From: Cordilura impudica
Lineage: Eukaryota > Arthropoda > Insecta > Diptera > Scathophagidae
NCBI GenBank assembly: GCA_963682025.1
Contig: OY821519.1
Span: forward strand, 136,071,094 to 136,135,093
DNA length: 64,000 nt
Direction of reading: 5' to 3'
Part shown: one piece after another, positions 32,311 to 44,395 of the stretch
Position numbering within the stretch: position 1 is the first letter of the stretch
Layout of the letters: each line of letters starts with the position of its first letter
The notes under the pieces: model-generated
The model's database searches: none
Seen by the model: only the letters and a program-made list of their open reading frames with translations
What the model was told of the DNA's origin: nothing
Made by a program: the position numbers and the translations under genes

Positions 32311-32805
32311 CTGATTTAATTGAGGAGCATCTTTTCAAAATATGACTATTCCACTTTTTGGTTTTCGCACAAATTGAGAAAATAGTTTTTTAGGTATGCC
32401 CCTTTGTATTTAACCCGAAATTTTCTTGCATTATTATAGAATACAAGATTAGTCATTGCTTTGTACAGAATTCAAAAATTTAGCAGCAATATGTTTGGAA
32501 TAAATGCAAGATTTGAAATGGAATAATCTTGTGTTGACGCGGCTGATTGGAATAATCATGTTTTGATCCAAACAACTGTGGAGTAATCTTGTTTTGCTGA
32601 AACTAATTAGGTATCAGATATCTTATGTTGAATTAAAATAACCTTAGGTTCACCTTTAAATAATACAATTAATTCCATCAAAATCATGAGTTTTTAAAAA
32701 ATCTAGCAAAGCAGAACCAATTTCTGTAGCACCTCTGTTTGCCTCTAAAGGATTCTTGATATCTTTTCCTACAATAGAAAAAATATAAAAGCTAATCTGT
32801 CTGCT
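32311..32805. other. No gene recognised
   Basis: A degenerate short repeat of the type GGAATAATCTTG-TTTTG occurs around 32520-32650. No ORF of note. Confidence 0.35.
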
Positions 32806-33580
32806 CTAAAATGCTTCTTGAATTGAAGTACGAGGGAGTGGTTGAACTTGCTGAAGGTCAAAGCTGAAAGTTAAAGTATGTTCTTGTTCTTTTTTCATTA
32901 AGTCATAGAATGCTTTTGCTCGTATGCTATGGATTCCTTTTTCAGTCATAAAATGAACTTTTTCGTCATCTTTTGCTGTTTTTATTTTATTTTTTAATAG
33001 TGTGCAATAAGTACAAGTATCAGAAAATGGCGACTGAAAGCCGATGTTAAAGTTTTTAATAAAAACTGAGAATGAGTCTTTGGCTCTAAACGGAATTTCT
33101 ACAGAATCATTGTACATTTTTCTTATACGTTTGGATTTTTAACTATTATAATGGTCAACAGCTTGCAATTTATTGATAAATGCTATAATCTTCTGCTTGA
33201 TATCTGCTGATTTCCAGCTTTTTCGGTCTCCTTTTGTTTCTTTCATTATTTCTCCATTGCCTAGCTTTCTTACCAGAACATCCACTCTTGCTCTGCTTAA
33301 ACCCATAGATTTTATAAAAAATCTCTTGCATACTGCCTTAGGGTGACCACTTTCTGGTTTTCTGAGAAACTGTTTTACTTTGGCGACGACGCACAGGGTC
33401 ATAAACTGAAATGAATATCGATAAATAACAGTCCTGCTCCACCTTGGACTGGTGTTTGTACAATGCTTTACGATTTTTCAAAAAAACCTTGGTCCGGAAA
33501 TGGTTGCAACCAAATTTACTTCTTTCGCTATGATTACAAAGCTTCACAAATGCCAGTGCACATGGGTCACAGTCTGAGTA
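32806..33580 (-). pseudogene. Decayed transposase-like gene, second family member
   Basis: On the minus strand VCKRFFIKSMGLSRARVDVL, KGDRKSWKSADIKQKIIAFI and KLQAVDHYNS precede a stop. Then come FSVFIKNFNIGFQSPFSDTC with CTYC, IRAKAFYDLMKKEQEH and FDLQQVQPLPRTS. The order (RG-type linker, HxxS-type block, FN..F..P..DTC..C, FDLQQ.LP) is the same family as 5790-6680. A stop separates the two open pieces (33139-33402 and 32806-33117), and the EMY block is shortened. Family function not established to my knowledge. Confidence 0.55.
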
Positions 33581-34069
33581 GTCCCTAAAAGAAAAATAAA
33601 ATAAAATAAAAATGCAAATCAGATTAGTAATAAGACAAAATTTAAAACGTAATATGTATCCGGCAATACTAAAGTCTTTTTATTTTGCCGATCACGCTGC
33701 CTACTTCTTGAGCTTGTATTAATATCTTCAACTGTACTTTGACGCTCCATTTTCTAAAACTAATAACTCTTACGATTGGGCAAACACAATTCACAAAATA
33801 CCACTTTAATACACTCTGCAAGTGGAAATCCGCTCCACGTGCTCAGGTGATAATGACAATCATGCCTAAACTGTCAAACAAACGCCAGGATTTCAAAAAT
33901 ATGAACTAACGGCCTATCAGTGTTTCACAGATTAGGCGTGTTTTCACGAGTGTTGTGCAATCGTTCAAAAACAAAAATTGCAGCTTGCCGTATTAAAAAA
34001 GTAAAGAACATAAGTTCTAAGTGTAGAATGTAGGGATAAAACTTCTGGATTAAACATATATATATATAT
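33581..34069. other. No gene recognised
   Basis: Flank of the transposase-like pseudogene. No terminal repeats identified. Confidence 0.35.
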
Positions 34070-34438
34070 TCCAGCCCTTGAAATTCGAGGGCAAATTCTA
34101 GGAAATTTTATTTTTTCATTAAATAAACACCCTAAAAGTATGCTAATCAATTATAGCCAATTCACAAATCAACACAAAAAAAAAACTCATTTTTATTACA
34201 AACACATTAACGAATTTAATAGGAACACACATAGCTTATATAATTTTATGCATGCGTTAGTAGCAACTGTAAATGCAATTTACTCAAAATAAACGAAAAA
34301 ATTTAAAAATCTGTAAGTCTGCAAATCGACCAAAAAGAAATACCTTTCAAATAATATACCTTTGGTCAACATCGGGAAAAAACGGTAGAACAAAACATCA
34401 GTCACAAGAAATCGCCTAGCCTATTAATATTATATATA
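34070..34438 (-). mobile_element. Helitron-like element, 3' terminus lost
   Basis: Same family as 25361-25725, minus orientation. The stem (CCTTGAAATTCGAGG) is present but the CTAG end is replaced by a TA run, and the 5' TC end merges into another TA run. Confidence 0.6.
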
Positions 34439-34559
34439 TATATATATATATTTTTTTTTTGCATCATTCACATTGAAGAACTTTTCTAACTCTTTTTGGT
34501 GTTTTCGATATGCTGTTACTTTGGTACCTTTCGCCAGCAAATTATTTCCTTTCAAAAAT

Positions 34560-35139
34560 GAAGCCAGTAGTTCTGATTTTTTCTAAGTCAAACATAAATT
34601 TGCAACAATTCCATCCAATTGGTTTTGTGTGACTAGGATTGGGTCCTTTGATGTTTCATAGGATGTACCTTCACCAGGGTAGTATTCTGAGAAGAAATCC
34701 ATGTAGCAGCGGCGGTTGTAGTACTGATATCTGTTTGAAGATCAATACTTCGGTATGTTGGTACTGGAACGAATTCTGAGTGCGGTAATGGCACTGCTAC
34801 ATAAGTTTCATTCTTTGATTTCCTTCTATTCAAAGTTTTATGGTAGTTTATACATCCATAGTAATTTTCATCTTGATGCGGGCTGTTGTCTAACCACATC
34901 ATTGGTATACCAAAAGGCATAGCCCTCTTCTTTTCACTTTTCCATTAAATAAGAGTTGAAAAGCAATTAAAGCAAACTTTTTTAGGCGCATAATTTACGT
35001 CAGTGATAAACTCTTGCGAGAAATATTGTTTATAGGCTTCCAAAAAAAAATCACTCGCATTGCCACATTTTTCATCGCTTGCTATGAAACGTCCACAAAC
35101 ATTACAAAAATGGTCCATTTTACATTTTGTTTCCGACAT
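34560..35139 (-). pseudogene. Zinc-finger mobile-element-associated protein remnant
   Basis: The ATG at 35139 starts MSETKCKMDHFCNVCGRFIA, with two Cys pairs (CNVC, CFNC) bracketing AYKQYFSQEFITDVNYAPKK. After one stop the frame continues KKRAMPFGIPMMWLDNSPHQ and YYGCINYHKT, then HSEFVPVPTYRS. I recall this Cys-rich head plus MPF.(V/I)PM.W motif from a repetitive, uncharacterised protein family in insects and hydra, but cannot name it. A single in-frame TAA and loss of the C-terminal half mark it as broken. Confidence 0.45.
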
Positions 35140-35217
35140 TTTTAATACAATATATATTATGCAATGTTTTTTTTTTTTTGTTATTTTTATGAAACCGATG
35201 CATTTAACTGAAATCAC

Positions 35218-37124
35218 TCACAAAATGAAATAAGTTCCAAAAAAATTTATAGCGAATTTTATCACGACCTAGCGAAAATTAAAAGACATCAGCTTCGGCT
35301 GAGTTTCGAGTCTTGTGCGGTGATTGAAAACAAAAAAGTTGTTTTACTAATTCCTAATTCTTGGAACTTCCCTTTTTAATTACTTCTACCTAAATCGCTA
35401 TTTACTAAATGATTTTGGGATTTTTAACGTAAATTATCGACTAAGACCATTTTCTTTTGAAATGAAATTTATTGAAGAAACTTAGAAGCATATTATAGAT
35501 CAAACAGAAAGCAAAAAAGACTTAATTTTGTGGAAAATATTTTCAAAAAGCATGGAAAAAAATATCTTTTCCAACATTTTGCTTCATAAGCACCGCAAAA
35601 ATTTTCTAAATCAATTTTTTTTAAAATTTTAGTTGTTGCACAGGTCTCTAGCAATAATTTGGCTTTTACAGATTGAAAAAATATAAATTAGTCGACGAGT
35701 TATAGCCAAAAAACCATATAAACAATATGCTGAAAATCGGAATTTGACGGCAAAGTTCGAATTTCGATTAAAAAAAATTCGAACTAACATAAACAAACGC
35801 CACGATACGGGTCTTCTAATTTAGCCTCTATTTTCACCCCTCTCAGAATCGACCTAACTTTTGCTAACCTGAATTTGTTCCACAGTGTAATCGGACGGTT
35901 CAAAAAGATAATTCGCGTGTACTGTTACTGCTGATACTGTAGTTGTGTTTGTCTGGATTAATGTTGGCATTTGTTGCTGTTAGGATTACATTGGGCTGTG
36001 CGTGTAATGTTGTTGTTGTGGTTATGGTCTCACAGGTGTTAACTTATATATTTGTGCGACAATATTCAAATTTCTTGTAATAAAACTTTAAACGCGTTTT
36101 TCTCGAAATCTCTTTTTTCATATTGCGGCGTCGTTTTTCTCGAGAACCAGAAGTCGGATCCAGATACGGCGTTCGGTGTTTTGTAGGTAATCACGTAGTC
36201 CTGATTGGATAATTGGGCCAACTTTACTATCGGGAGAGGGGTGGGACAAACCCCCCCCCCCCCCAAATAGCTCATTTTTAAACTTTTTTTAATCACACCA
36301 TTTTTTCAATTTTTGATAATCGGGTAAGATGAACATTCATATAAATGATTAAAATCTAAATGTTTAAAGTCAGGATAACTGAAACAATATTTAACTTGTT
36401 GAACTTGAAACTTAAAAGTTAGAAAAATCAGGTGATGTTTAGAACAACACGGAGCTGATATCTGATCATACAGAATTATACTCGCTGTGTTAGGCACAAA
36501 GAAAAGATCAATCAGCGTAATTGATGTGGATGGTGTGTTGGATTTATCATGCCAACTGGAAAGCGAACAAGCGATAACATATTATCAGGGAGAGTCATCT
36601 CCATTAAGATACTTGAATTAAAATCATCAGTAATGACTATATCGTCATACTCTGAGGTCAGATTATCAAGTGTAAAATACAAAACGGTCAAAGATATTTG
36701 GCCTATAAACGCAACCCACTAATAACTTTTTGCCAAATGATAAAACTTCAATGAAAATAAACTCAACTACTTGCCCAATTGAACTATTTGATGGATGTGC
36801 CGAATCTTTGGTACCCCCCAGCCATGTTCTAAACACAATGTCATAGCCAGGTAGTCAACACTTAAGGATAAAAAAGGCTAGATTCAAAATTATATTGGCT
36901 AAGATTATAAGTATCGGGAATATATATAGATAGTTTATGGGGTCTGCGAAATTTATTACGATGAGTTCCAAATGGATGGCCAAACTGATATATACCCTCT
37001 GCGCAGTGAAACTTCTCAGCCCCCAGACTATGTGTTGTACAATGTTACAAGATATGTAAAGCCAGATAAAAATAATTTTAAAATGAACTTATTCAAAGTC
37101 TTCAATTAATTCATATTACTTTTT
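35218..37124. other. No gene; poly-C tract at 36251-36264
   Basis: Mostly AT-rich. A 14-base C run at 36251-36264 stands out. AAACTTTAAACGCGTTTTTC at about 36083-36102 also occurs inverted near 40365-40385, suggesting related MITE debris. Frame fragments around 36505-36600 (GVLDLSCQLESEQ) are unrecognised. Confidence 0.35.
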
Positions 37125-37300
37125 TTATACCCTCCACTCCAGTGTGCAGAGGGTATATATAAGTTTTTCATTCCGTTTGTAATAATTAGAAAAAAAAATT
37201 TGGACCCTATAAAATATATATATTTGTGATCCTTATAACAACCGGAGTTGATATAGCGATGTCCGTCTGTCCGTCTGTGGAAATCACGTTGACGGCATCA
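37125..37300 (+). mobile_element. 5' end of a second DINE-type family
   Basis: Starts TTATACCCTCCACTCC, followed by GAGGGTATATATAAG and a GTCCGTCTGTCCGTCTGT tract. Homologous in layout but not in sequence to the other DINE family. The matching 3' end type is at 40097-40147 and 48209-48260; whether 37125-40147 is one element is unclear. Confidence 0.6.
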
Positions 37301-40096
37301 ATCGGGCAGATAGGGTGCTTGCTGACGTGCTGACATAAAAAATGATTCACTAACATCCTGAGAAGTTTGCTATTTAAAATCGTCCAAATTGGTCTATTAG
37401 GGCCCGAGATTTGAATGAAGAACTAAAAAAAGTCTTGAAAAATATAATTTTTTATGTTGTTCTTGTCACGATCACGCCCTCAATAGGATAGATAAGGTGA
37501 TCATTTTTAGTGAAAATGATTCAACAAATTAATGGGAAGATTTCTATTTCAAAAATCATTAAAATCGGTGGAACAGGTCCAGGAAAACCTCTGAAAAATT
37601 AAAAAAAAAATGAACAATATGTTTCTATATTGTTCTTGTTGTTATTCTAAATGTTGTATTGTTGTCATAGCTGGACTTGTTGTTTTTGTGGTCGTTGTGG
37701 TAATAATATAATAAAAACTAACCTTTGTACATTTTTTTTATCAACTCTGGTAGAAAAATTTAAAAGTTTCCATTGTTTTGGCATCACTAAAAAAATTTAC
37801 TAGATCATTTCTGTCACTGCCACGAGCATGCCTGCAAAGTTTCAGATCGATTGGGTCCCGGCAAAGGGGCTAATATCGATCCAAAATTTTTTCGACAAGC
37901 AGACACTACGAGTTAATATAAAGGGAGTAAAAATTAACCAGCATCTAAAGCAAATAATGCTAAAATACCCAGTTGTTAATAAAAAAAACAATATAAATTT
38001 AGCAAAAAAAATTTTATGTATTAATTTATTTAAAGAGAAAAACACAAAAATAACGTTTGATGTTGTATTTTTTGTGTGTAATATTTGCATATACATACAT
38101 ACACATATTAAATAATACAAATAATTTACATATATTCTATATATGTATGTATATCCATAATAACTGCGTGTTAGAAATAAATCGGTATATTATTTTATTT
38201 ACATAAAATTCTGCAATATTTTGTTGTGGGGAAAATACATTTCTTTTGCATTAACAGAGTTTCACTTCATTTTGCTCAGCGTGACTATGCCACAGTAGAT
38301 GGCGCCACAATGTTTGTTCTAATTAGCTTTGCAATAGTTATTTCTATTTTAACATGAATGTCAATATTTTCAAATAGATACCATACAGAACAATGTTAAG
38401 AATATACACAGGCTGGTCTTTTATTTCGTACGTTTTTTCATTATTCTTTTACAAATATGAACATAAGTTTGGCATATTTACTTTTTGTTGTCTTTACAAA
38501 ATCGAGTTACCGAGTTATCAATGAGTTTTTTGCTTTCAAAACAGTTCTACATAGTTATATAGAATTATTATTCTGCTTTACCTACATAATATCTGATTGC
38601 GATTACATCTAATTTTTAATAATTTTTTATAATTACTAAAGCATTATTATTCACATAAATACAAAATTGCACTTTTTAATTTTTCCATTCAAATTTTAGA
38701 AAATATCAATTCTAAAAACTGGAATTAAAATTTCCAATTATAAATTATAAAATATTAATTCAATTTCAGAAAATCATATCAAAACGTCGGAAATAATAAT
38801 TTTAAATTTAGAAGACATCAATTGTATCAAATTCCAAAAAAAAACACCAAATATGTTTACATTTAAAAAATGTTTACATTAAGAAAAAAATATTGGCATT
38901 CAGGAGAAATTAATAGCTTTTCAGTAACTTCTTTTAACGATAGTCGAATCGTTAAAAAAAGAAAAGCAAAATTATTAGTAAAATTTTTAAACGATATTCG
39001 TTATTGTTAAAGTCAGCTGTTGTTGTTATCTAAACGACAACCATTTTTGTGTTGTTTATTCAATAGGTAAAAACTTAAATTTTTAGATTGAAATGTCGTC
39101 ATACATATGTAAATAAAAATCATAAAATAGTGAAAATATTTTGCTTTTATTAAAAAATCTTTTTTATATAAATAAAAAAATTAAATAGCATATTCAATTC
39201 ATTATTTCATTTTCAAATAAATAAACAGAAATATTAGTAAAAAAATAAAGATAATAAACATACACATAAAATCATCCTGTCAAACACGAAGTAATTTGTT
39301 TTTTTTTTTTTCTATTCTTTGTGTTTTTCGCTTATTTTGACAGAGATGCCACTCGTTTACAATTTAAATAAATAGAAAAATAGATTTGTCGACTGTTGAT
39401 AATATGTATGTACTTAGTGAATCACTTAATCCACAGTGCAAACAACAATAGCTGTCGATATATTTTGCGATTGTCGGATCGTTGAAATTTACAGAATCGG
39501 ACTACAGAAATTATTAATTTAAATTCAATGAATTTTATAAAACCTCAAATGATATTTAAGAATTGCGAAAATAAAAATTGTTACATAAATAAACGCAATT
39601 TGATGAGAATGTTATTTATATATAATTTTTCACAATTTTTTTGGATGAATATTTGAAGTTTTTCAGAAAATAAAGATAACAAATTATTTTATTTAAAATG
39701 TTGGGACATTTGGTTTTTTGCGTTTGGCATCCCTAATTTGATTATTTATTATTATAAATTTATTCTCTATGTTTTCCAAATATGGCAGTATTTTAATAAA
39801 AAAGTTGAGAGAGCTTTTTTTGGTTATTATTTTGTTACTCCATCCGACCTTCATGGCCGCAATGAAATAATATTTCGCCAGTTAAAAGAAACTATACAGC
39901 CATCTCCAATTAGCACGATTTAACGCATATAGCCACCCTACACAACCACTACAATGGAGGTTAGGGCGAGCTATTTAATTAGCAAAAACTAAATTAAACG
40001 AGAAGTTATGTCGTATAACCGGAAATGCATGCATATAAGAAACGCATGCCTATTTTTCCAATATTTTGTTTACATTTATTATCAATACTCAAACCG
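37301..40096. other. No gene recognised
   Basis: To about 37880 the sequence is more complex and probably belongs to the DINE-type element (alternating GATTCA-containing blocks). From 38100 it is very AT-rich with simple repeats. ORFs at 37828-38120 are not supported. Confidence 0.35.
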
Positions 40097-40147
40097 AGGT
40101 GGAGGGTATCAAAGATTCGGCACAGCCGAATTTAACACTCTTACTTG
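40097..40147 (+). mobile_element. 3' end of second DINE-type family
   Basis: GGTGGAGGGTATC is followed by the hairpin ATTCGGC-ACA-GCCGAAT (40115-40131) and the terminus CACTCTTACTTG. The hairpin then CTTACTTG layout is the same as in the first family. Confidence 0.65.
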
Positions 40148-40306
40148 TTATTATTTATTATGCCAAACCAAAGCCTGTAACAATTTTATAAGTAAGTTTA
40201 ACCCTATTCAAAAAATTGAATTTAACCCATTAAAGACCAATAATTAACCCGTTTTCAACCATTAAAACAAACATAATATATTGAATTGATTTATTTTCTT
40301 TTTGTT

Positions 40307-40473
40307 ATATGTGACCTTCTCCGAGAAAAAGGACCTAGTGTGTGAAAATTAAGTTTTGAGAAAAAAAAACGCGTTTAAAGTTTCTACACCCTTTTAGGTA
40401 CCAGAATCCACCGTTTTTGACACAACCCGTTTTTTGACACACTAGGTCCCTTTTCTCGGAGAAGGTCACATAT
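40307..40473. mobile_element. 167-bp hairpin MITE
   Basis: Left arm ATATGTGACCTTCTCCGAGA and the inverted right arm agree over about 37 bp, continuing through GGACCTAGTGTGT. The loop is about 90 bp. It lies at the 3' edge of a dead Transib, and the 119-residue minus ORF reads across both. Confidence 0.8.
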
Positions 40474-42480
40474 TGTAACATATAGAAATTGCTTAAATCT
40501 AAATCATTTCGTAAATTTAAATCACAAAGATCTTCTTCACTTTCATCAATTTCATCAATTTCTTGGTTTTGGTTGCTATGCTGAAATTCTTCTGTGGATT
40601 CGCTGCAACATAATAGTTCAATAACTTCAGGTGGAAGTGAAGAACGTTTACGCTTTTGCAAGCGTCTGGTTAAAAATGTTGTGGAAATTAACAAATCTGA
40701 AGTATCGACAGCCCCATTAAATACATCTAACAGGTTATTGGTGCGGCTGTTTTTGCGGGCGTGATGAAACCGATCGGCTTTGTATATTTTGTGTCGCGAT
40801 TCAGAAGCTTATTCTCCAAGAAAACCTATTGGTAGTGCGCTATTTTCTATTATTTGTTTTGAGTGTATGAGCACTTTATGGACCGTGGCAGTCATTGGCA
40901 ACCAGTGATATAGCTCCTGAAAACGTTTTGCTGTTTCAGAGCAATATATTTCAAATTTATTTGAATCGATTTTGAACTGGCAGGTTAAGCAAATCAAAGT
41001 GATTTTGAATCGAAATATTATATCTTTGTCAACATCTGTTATCATGCTCAGTAAAAGCTCGACGAGCAGTGTTTCCGTCATTTGTGAAACCAAAACCACC
41101 TACTCTGGGCATGTCCACGTGTAGTCCAAGCTTTCTCCAAAAATCGTTTTGTATTTTTTCTCATATCTGCCACTTTTGTAATTTGCATTTATAGCCTAAA
41201 TGTAATACAAATTCCAAAAATCTTATCCAGCAATGAAGGGAGCTAAGTCCAAACTTTAAGTTTTCCTCTTTTGCACAGAATACTTCACTTTTATAATCAA
41301 GTGTGTTCACGAAGCCATTAGGTGTAGCAGCACAAATTGGACAAGCCTGGTTTGATATCGTTCCAGTTATAATGTTCAAAACTGTTCCATCAATTAGTGT
41401 TAAAAATAATTTAAGTTAAACTTCAACGAATTTTCCCTCATCAATTGATATCCGAAGGTTAGTCAAAGCAACAATTTCATTTTTAAGTCCTCTTCTTCTT
41501 TTAAAACAACTTCTTTTGTCTCCTTTACGTACTCCTGTTTAATAGGACGATAAAATCTTACAGATTGCGTTGTACTGTTGTTCCAAATTGGTTTTTTGGT
41601 AAGGACATTAAACGTAAGAGAATAACTGAAGTACCTAAAAAGGAGGCATCGCAGTTTTTTAACGAACTTGGCTCATTAAAGGCTTGCTTAAATTGAGCTT
41701 GACCAGTGCTACTATCAAATCCGTAGCGTAATATTAATTCGGAGCTTAAAAAATCTGTCTCCTCCGCTTCCATTATAGCTTGAACTACTTCTTTTTGCAT
41801 TTAAACAATTCTTTCAGCCGTATGAAGTAAACTAGATTGCTACGAAACTTCAGCAAGGGTCGCATTTGCTGTTATACCCTGGGGTCGGCATTTTAATTTT
41901 GCGGTTGTAATTTTATTATAGTGTAAATAAATGTCACAGTTTCTTGATTTGCTTTCGTGGCGTATTGCATTATAATTTTTGGTATCTTATTTTCCGCATT
42001 TTTCATGGCCTTGGTCGGGCTTTCCATATTTTCTTTCAGGACTGCAGCCAAATCGTAATTACCTTGTTTACGAGCCGATGTTGCTGCTGCACGAACGAAA
42101 AGGTTAGTATCGGCTTTCTCAGTTGAAAGATTTGCGGCTTCTCTCCTATTTCCAAATTCTGATTGTGCGCTGTATGGGATAGCTGGACGTCTAACAGCGG
42201 TAGAAATTGATGTTTTTCAAATATCACTTACCACAAAATGTACTTCGGAGTTTAGACACGTATGATTTTGATCTTTAAAGCCATTTATCTTTCTGTGACA
42301 TTTTTCCCACTTTTGAGCTAATTTTACGCAAAAAAATGTATTGTTCGCTTTATATTTTTATCCATTTCATCTGAAATAGTATTAAGTTTGATTTTGTCAA
42401 CAACGTGTTTGTCAAATTTGTCTTTCTTATTGCATTCCTTCCGCCATATTTCAAACAGATCGCGTTTTTTGATACAGAGG
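40474..42480 (-). pseudogene. Transib transposase, heavily decayed copy
   Basis: Minus strand. RDLFEIWRKECNKKDKFDKH near 42470 is N-terminal. LRYGFDSSTGQAQFKQAF holds the first catalytic Asp (open piece 41558-41800). CPICAATPNGFVNTLDYKS gives the CX2C. FGLSSLHCWIRFLEFVLHLG and FGFTNDGNTARRAF follow, then LPMTATVHKVLIH gives the HX4H. The catalytic block reads LGE-stop-ASESRHK, so the Glu of the usual LxEEAxEARNKD is a TAA. A tail with KKRKRSSLPPEVIELL and an acidic end follows. Transib is the superfamily sharing its core with RAG1. Many frameshifts. Confidence 0.75.
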
Positions 42481-43175
42481 TTATTTACAAGAAAAGGCAT
42501 AACTCATAGAGCGCAAATAATCGCAATTTGTCACAAATCAAAATTAATTCATTCATTATATTTAATTCACTTTTTCAATTTGAAAGTGCTTTGTTTTAAT
42601 GCAAAAAATATCACACGTCTTTGTTTTCAAGCATTTCAAATAAAAAAACAACAACAACAATAGTAAAACGGCACTTTAATTTTTATCAATTTAGCACAGA
42701 AAAAGCTGTCATTTGCGCTAATGTGCTATGTCACATTCACTGATAAAAATGATTAACTCAACTGTCGAAAATCCGGCCGTCAAACGAAAAAAAAATTATT
42801 TCATGTATTGCAACTGCCATCATATTACACCAAGCTTAATCAATAACTATAATTAGTAGTCAACACTTCGCCATTGATGTATTGTAATAAGAGTTATTAA
42901 AATTTTTATGAAAATCAATAGCAAAAGATGAAATTTTAAGCGAAACATCATAAAATACATATGTCTGGATTCAATTTCACAATTGTGAAACTCAAATATT
43001 TAGCCATAATACTCTTACTGGTTTAGTTTAAATTAAATAAATAACTTTAACTATTATCAGGAATAACTTGCATGTGCTTTAACTTATTTTTGTTTTCATC
43101 TTTATAAACAAATAGAACCATAGTTGAATACCGAAATTATTTGCTAAACTGTGCTTCTGTTTTTCACCAAATTAC
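42481..43175. other. No gene recognised
   Basis: Flank between the dead Transib and the next transposon. I could not identify Transib terminal repeats here. Confidence 0.35.
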
Positions 43176-43674
43176 ATTAGGGTGTCCCAAAAAAAAAATG
43201 GGTGCCCAAGCATTTTTTGAAAGCTTATAGGGTAAAGTTTTTTTTGTGATTTTTTCAGATTTTTCGGAAGAAGTTTAGAGGTCGCTAAAGTCGAATTTTA
43301 CCCAAAAATCGGGATTCCCGGGCATTTTTTGATTTTTACTTATTACTTGGCCCATAACCACGATTTTCTTTGTTACAAAGTCAATATTTTAAAAGAAGAA
43401 TGTTCAAGCTTTACTTTTCTGTGTAGAAATCGTAAGTTTCGGTAATTTTTTTGCTCATTTGGGTCCCTTAATGACATTTTTGGTAAATTTTGCATAAATT
43501 TTGAAATTAATGCTTTGTAACTTTTAAAATTTCTATCAAAGTTAAAAAAACTAATGACGCAGTTTAAAATGTGGATAAAGGCTGAGTCATTTAAAGTTAT
43601 GCCCTTTTTACGCTTTGTACCCATTTTGTGAAATTAAAAATATTCTAAGGTGTTTTATGCAGTTATTCATCGGA
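43176..43674 (+). repeat. Left terminal inverted repeat, about 0.5 kb
   Basis: Begins ATTAGGGTGTCCCAAAAAAA. It matches the inverse of 50088-50561 throughout, including TTACAAAGTCAATATTTTAA and ATGACGCAGTTTAAAATGTG, with about 20 bp extra near 43630. Confidence 0.85.
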
Positions 43675-44395
43675 AAAATATTGTGCAAGCATGCTTTGCG
43701 TAAAGTAGTTCTTTCGTTAAAAAAAAAGAAAAATAAAAACAATTTCGTTTTTCTAAGATTTATAGCAAATCGCACAAATATTTATAAATCTATATATATA
43801 AAATACAAAAAAAATGTTTTTTTGTCCTTTATAGACTCTGAAACAACTTTTTAAGAGGTGATTTGATAATGTTCTTAAAAAATTGTTTTAGCGTTCCTCC
43901 TGGAAAAAATTAGAAAGGTACACAAGTGAACAATAAATTTTATGATATGGTTTTAGGTAAAAATTCTTGTTTAACTGCTACACTAAACAAAAAAAAAAGA
44001 GGTTTCATTGCTGTAGTAACCACATGCGGTTTAATTTACATCATTACAGAATTTAACAAGGTATATACAAGTCATCATAGAATTAAAAAGTGGAATGGAT
44101 CAGGTATATTTTATTCAACTGATTTGCTGCTTAAAAATTATTGGGATTTCCCACTTTAAGACTGAAGAAGACATTCTTAATGACACAGGTGGTTTTTTTT
44201 TTTTATATAAGTTTAAGAAAATCATTGTAAATTTTCCAATAATTTTATTGTTGCATAAGGCAAACTTTTAAAAAAAAATTGAATATATAAATTTGTTTTT
44301 AACCATTTGTTTCTCATTGTTATTTTTCAAGTGATAGTGAAAAGTTAAAAAGTGTTTAATTATTAAAATAGTGAAAATAGCGTTTAAAAATAGAT
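43675..44395. other. 5' region of the transposon; possible second protein fragment
   Basis: The plus ORF 43926-44159 contains KKKRGFIAVVTTCGLIYIIT followed by EFNKVYTS. This is vaguely like the CG-containing core of KDZ-type transposases. Too short to be sure; otherwise AT-rich. Confidence 0.25.

Noticed and set aside
35888..35900. CACAGTG at TGTTCCACAGTGTAATCGG as another Transib end
   Set aside because: No CGNCG-like flank, no inverted partner and no transposase remnant beside it.
37828..38120. Overlapping ORFs of 95 and 92 residues
   Set aside because: Both are AT-rich translations of repeat-flank sequence in opposite strands; no motif.
39430..39442. CACAGTG at AATCCACAGTGCAAACAAC as an end of the Transib at 40474
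   Set aside because: Flank is AT-rich and no inverted mate was found to the right of 42480.
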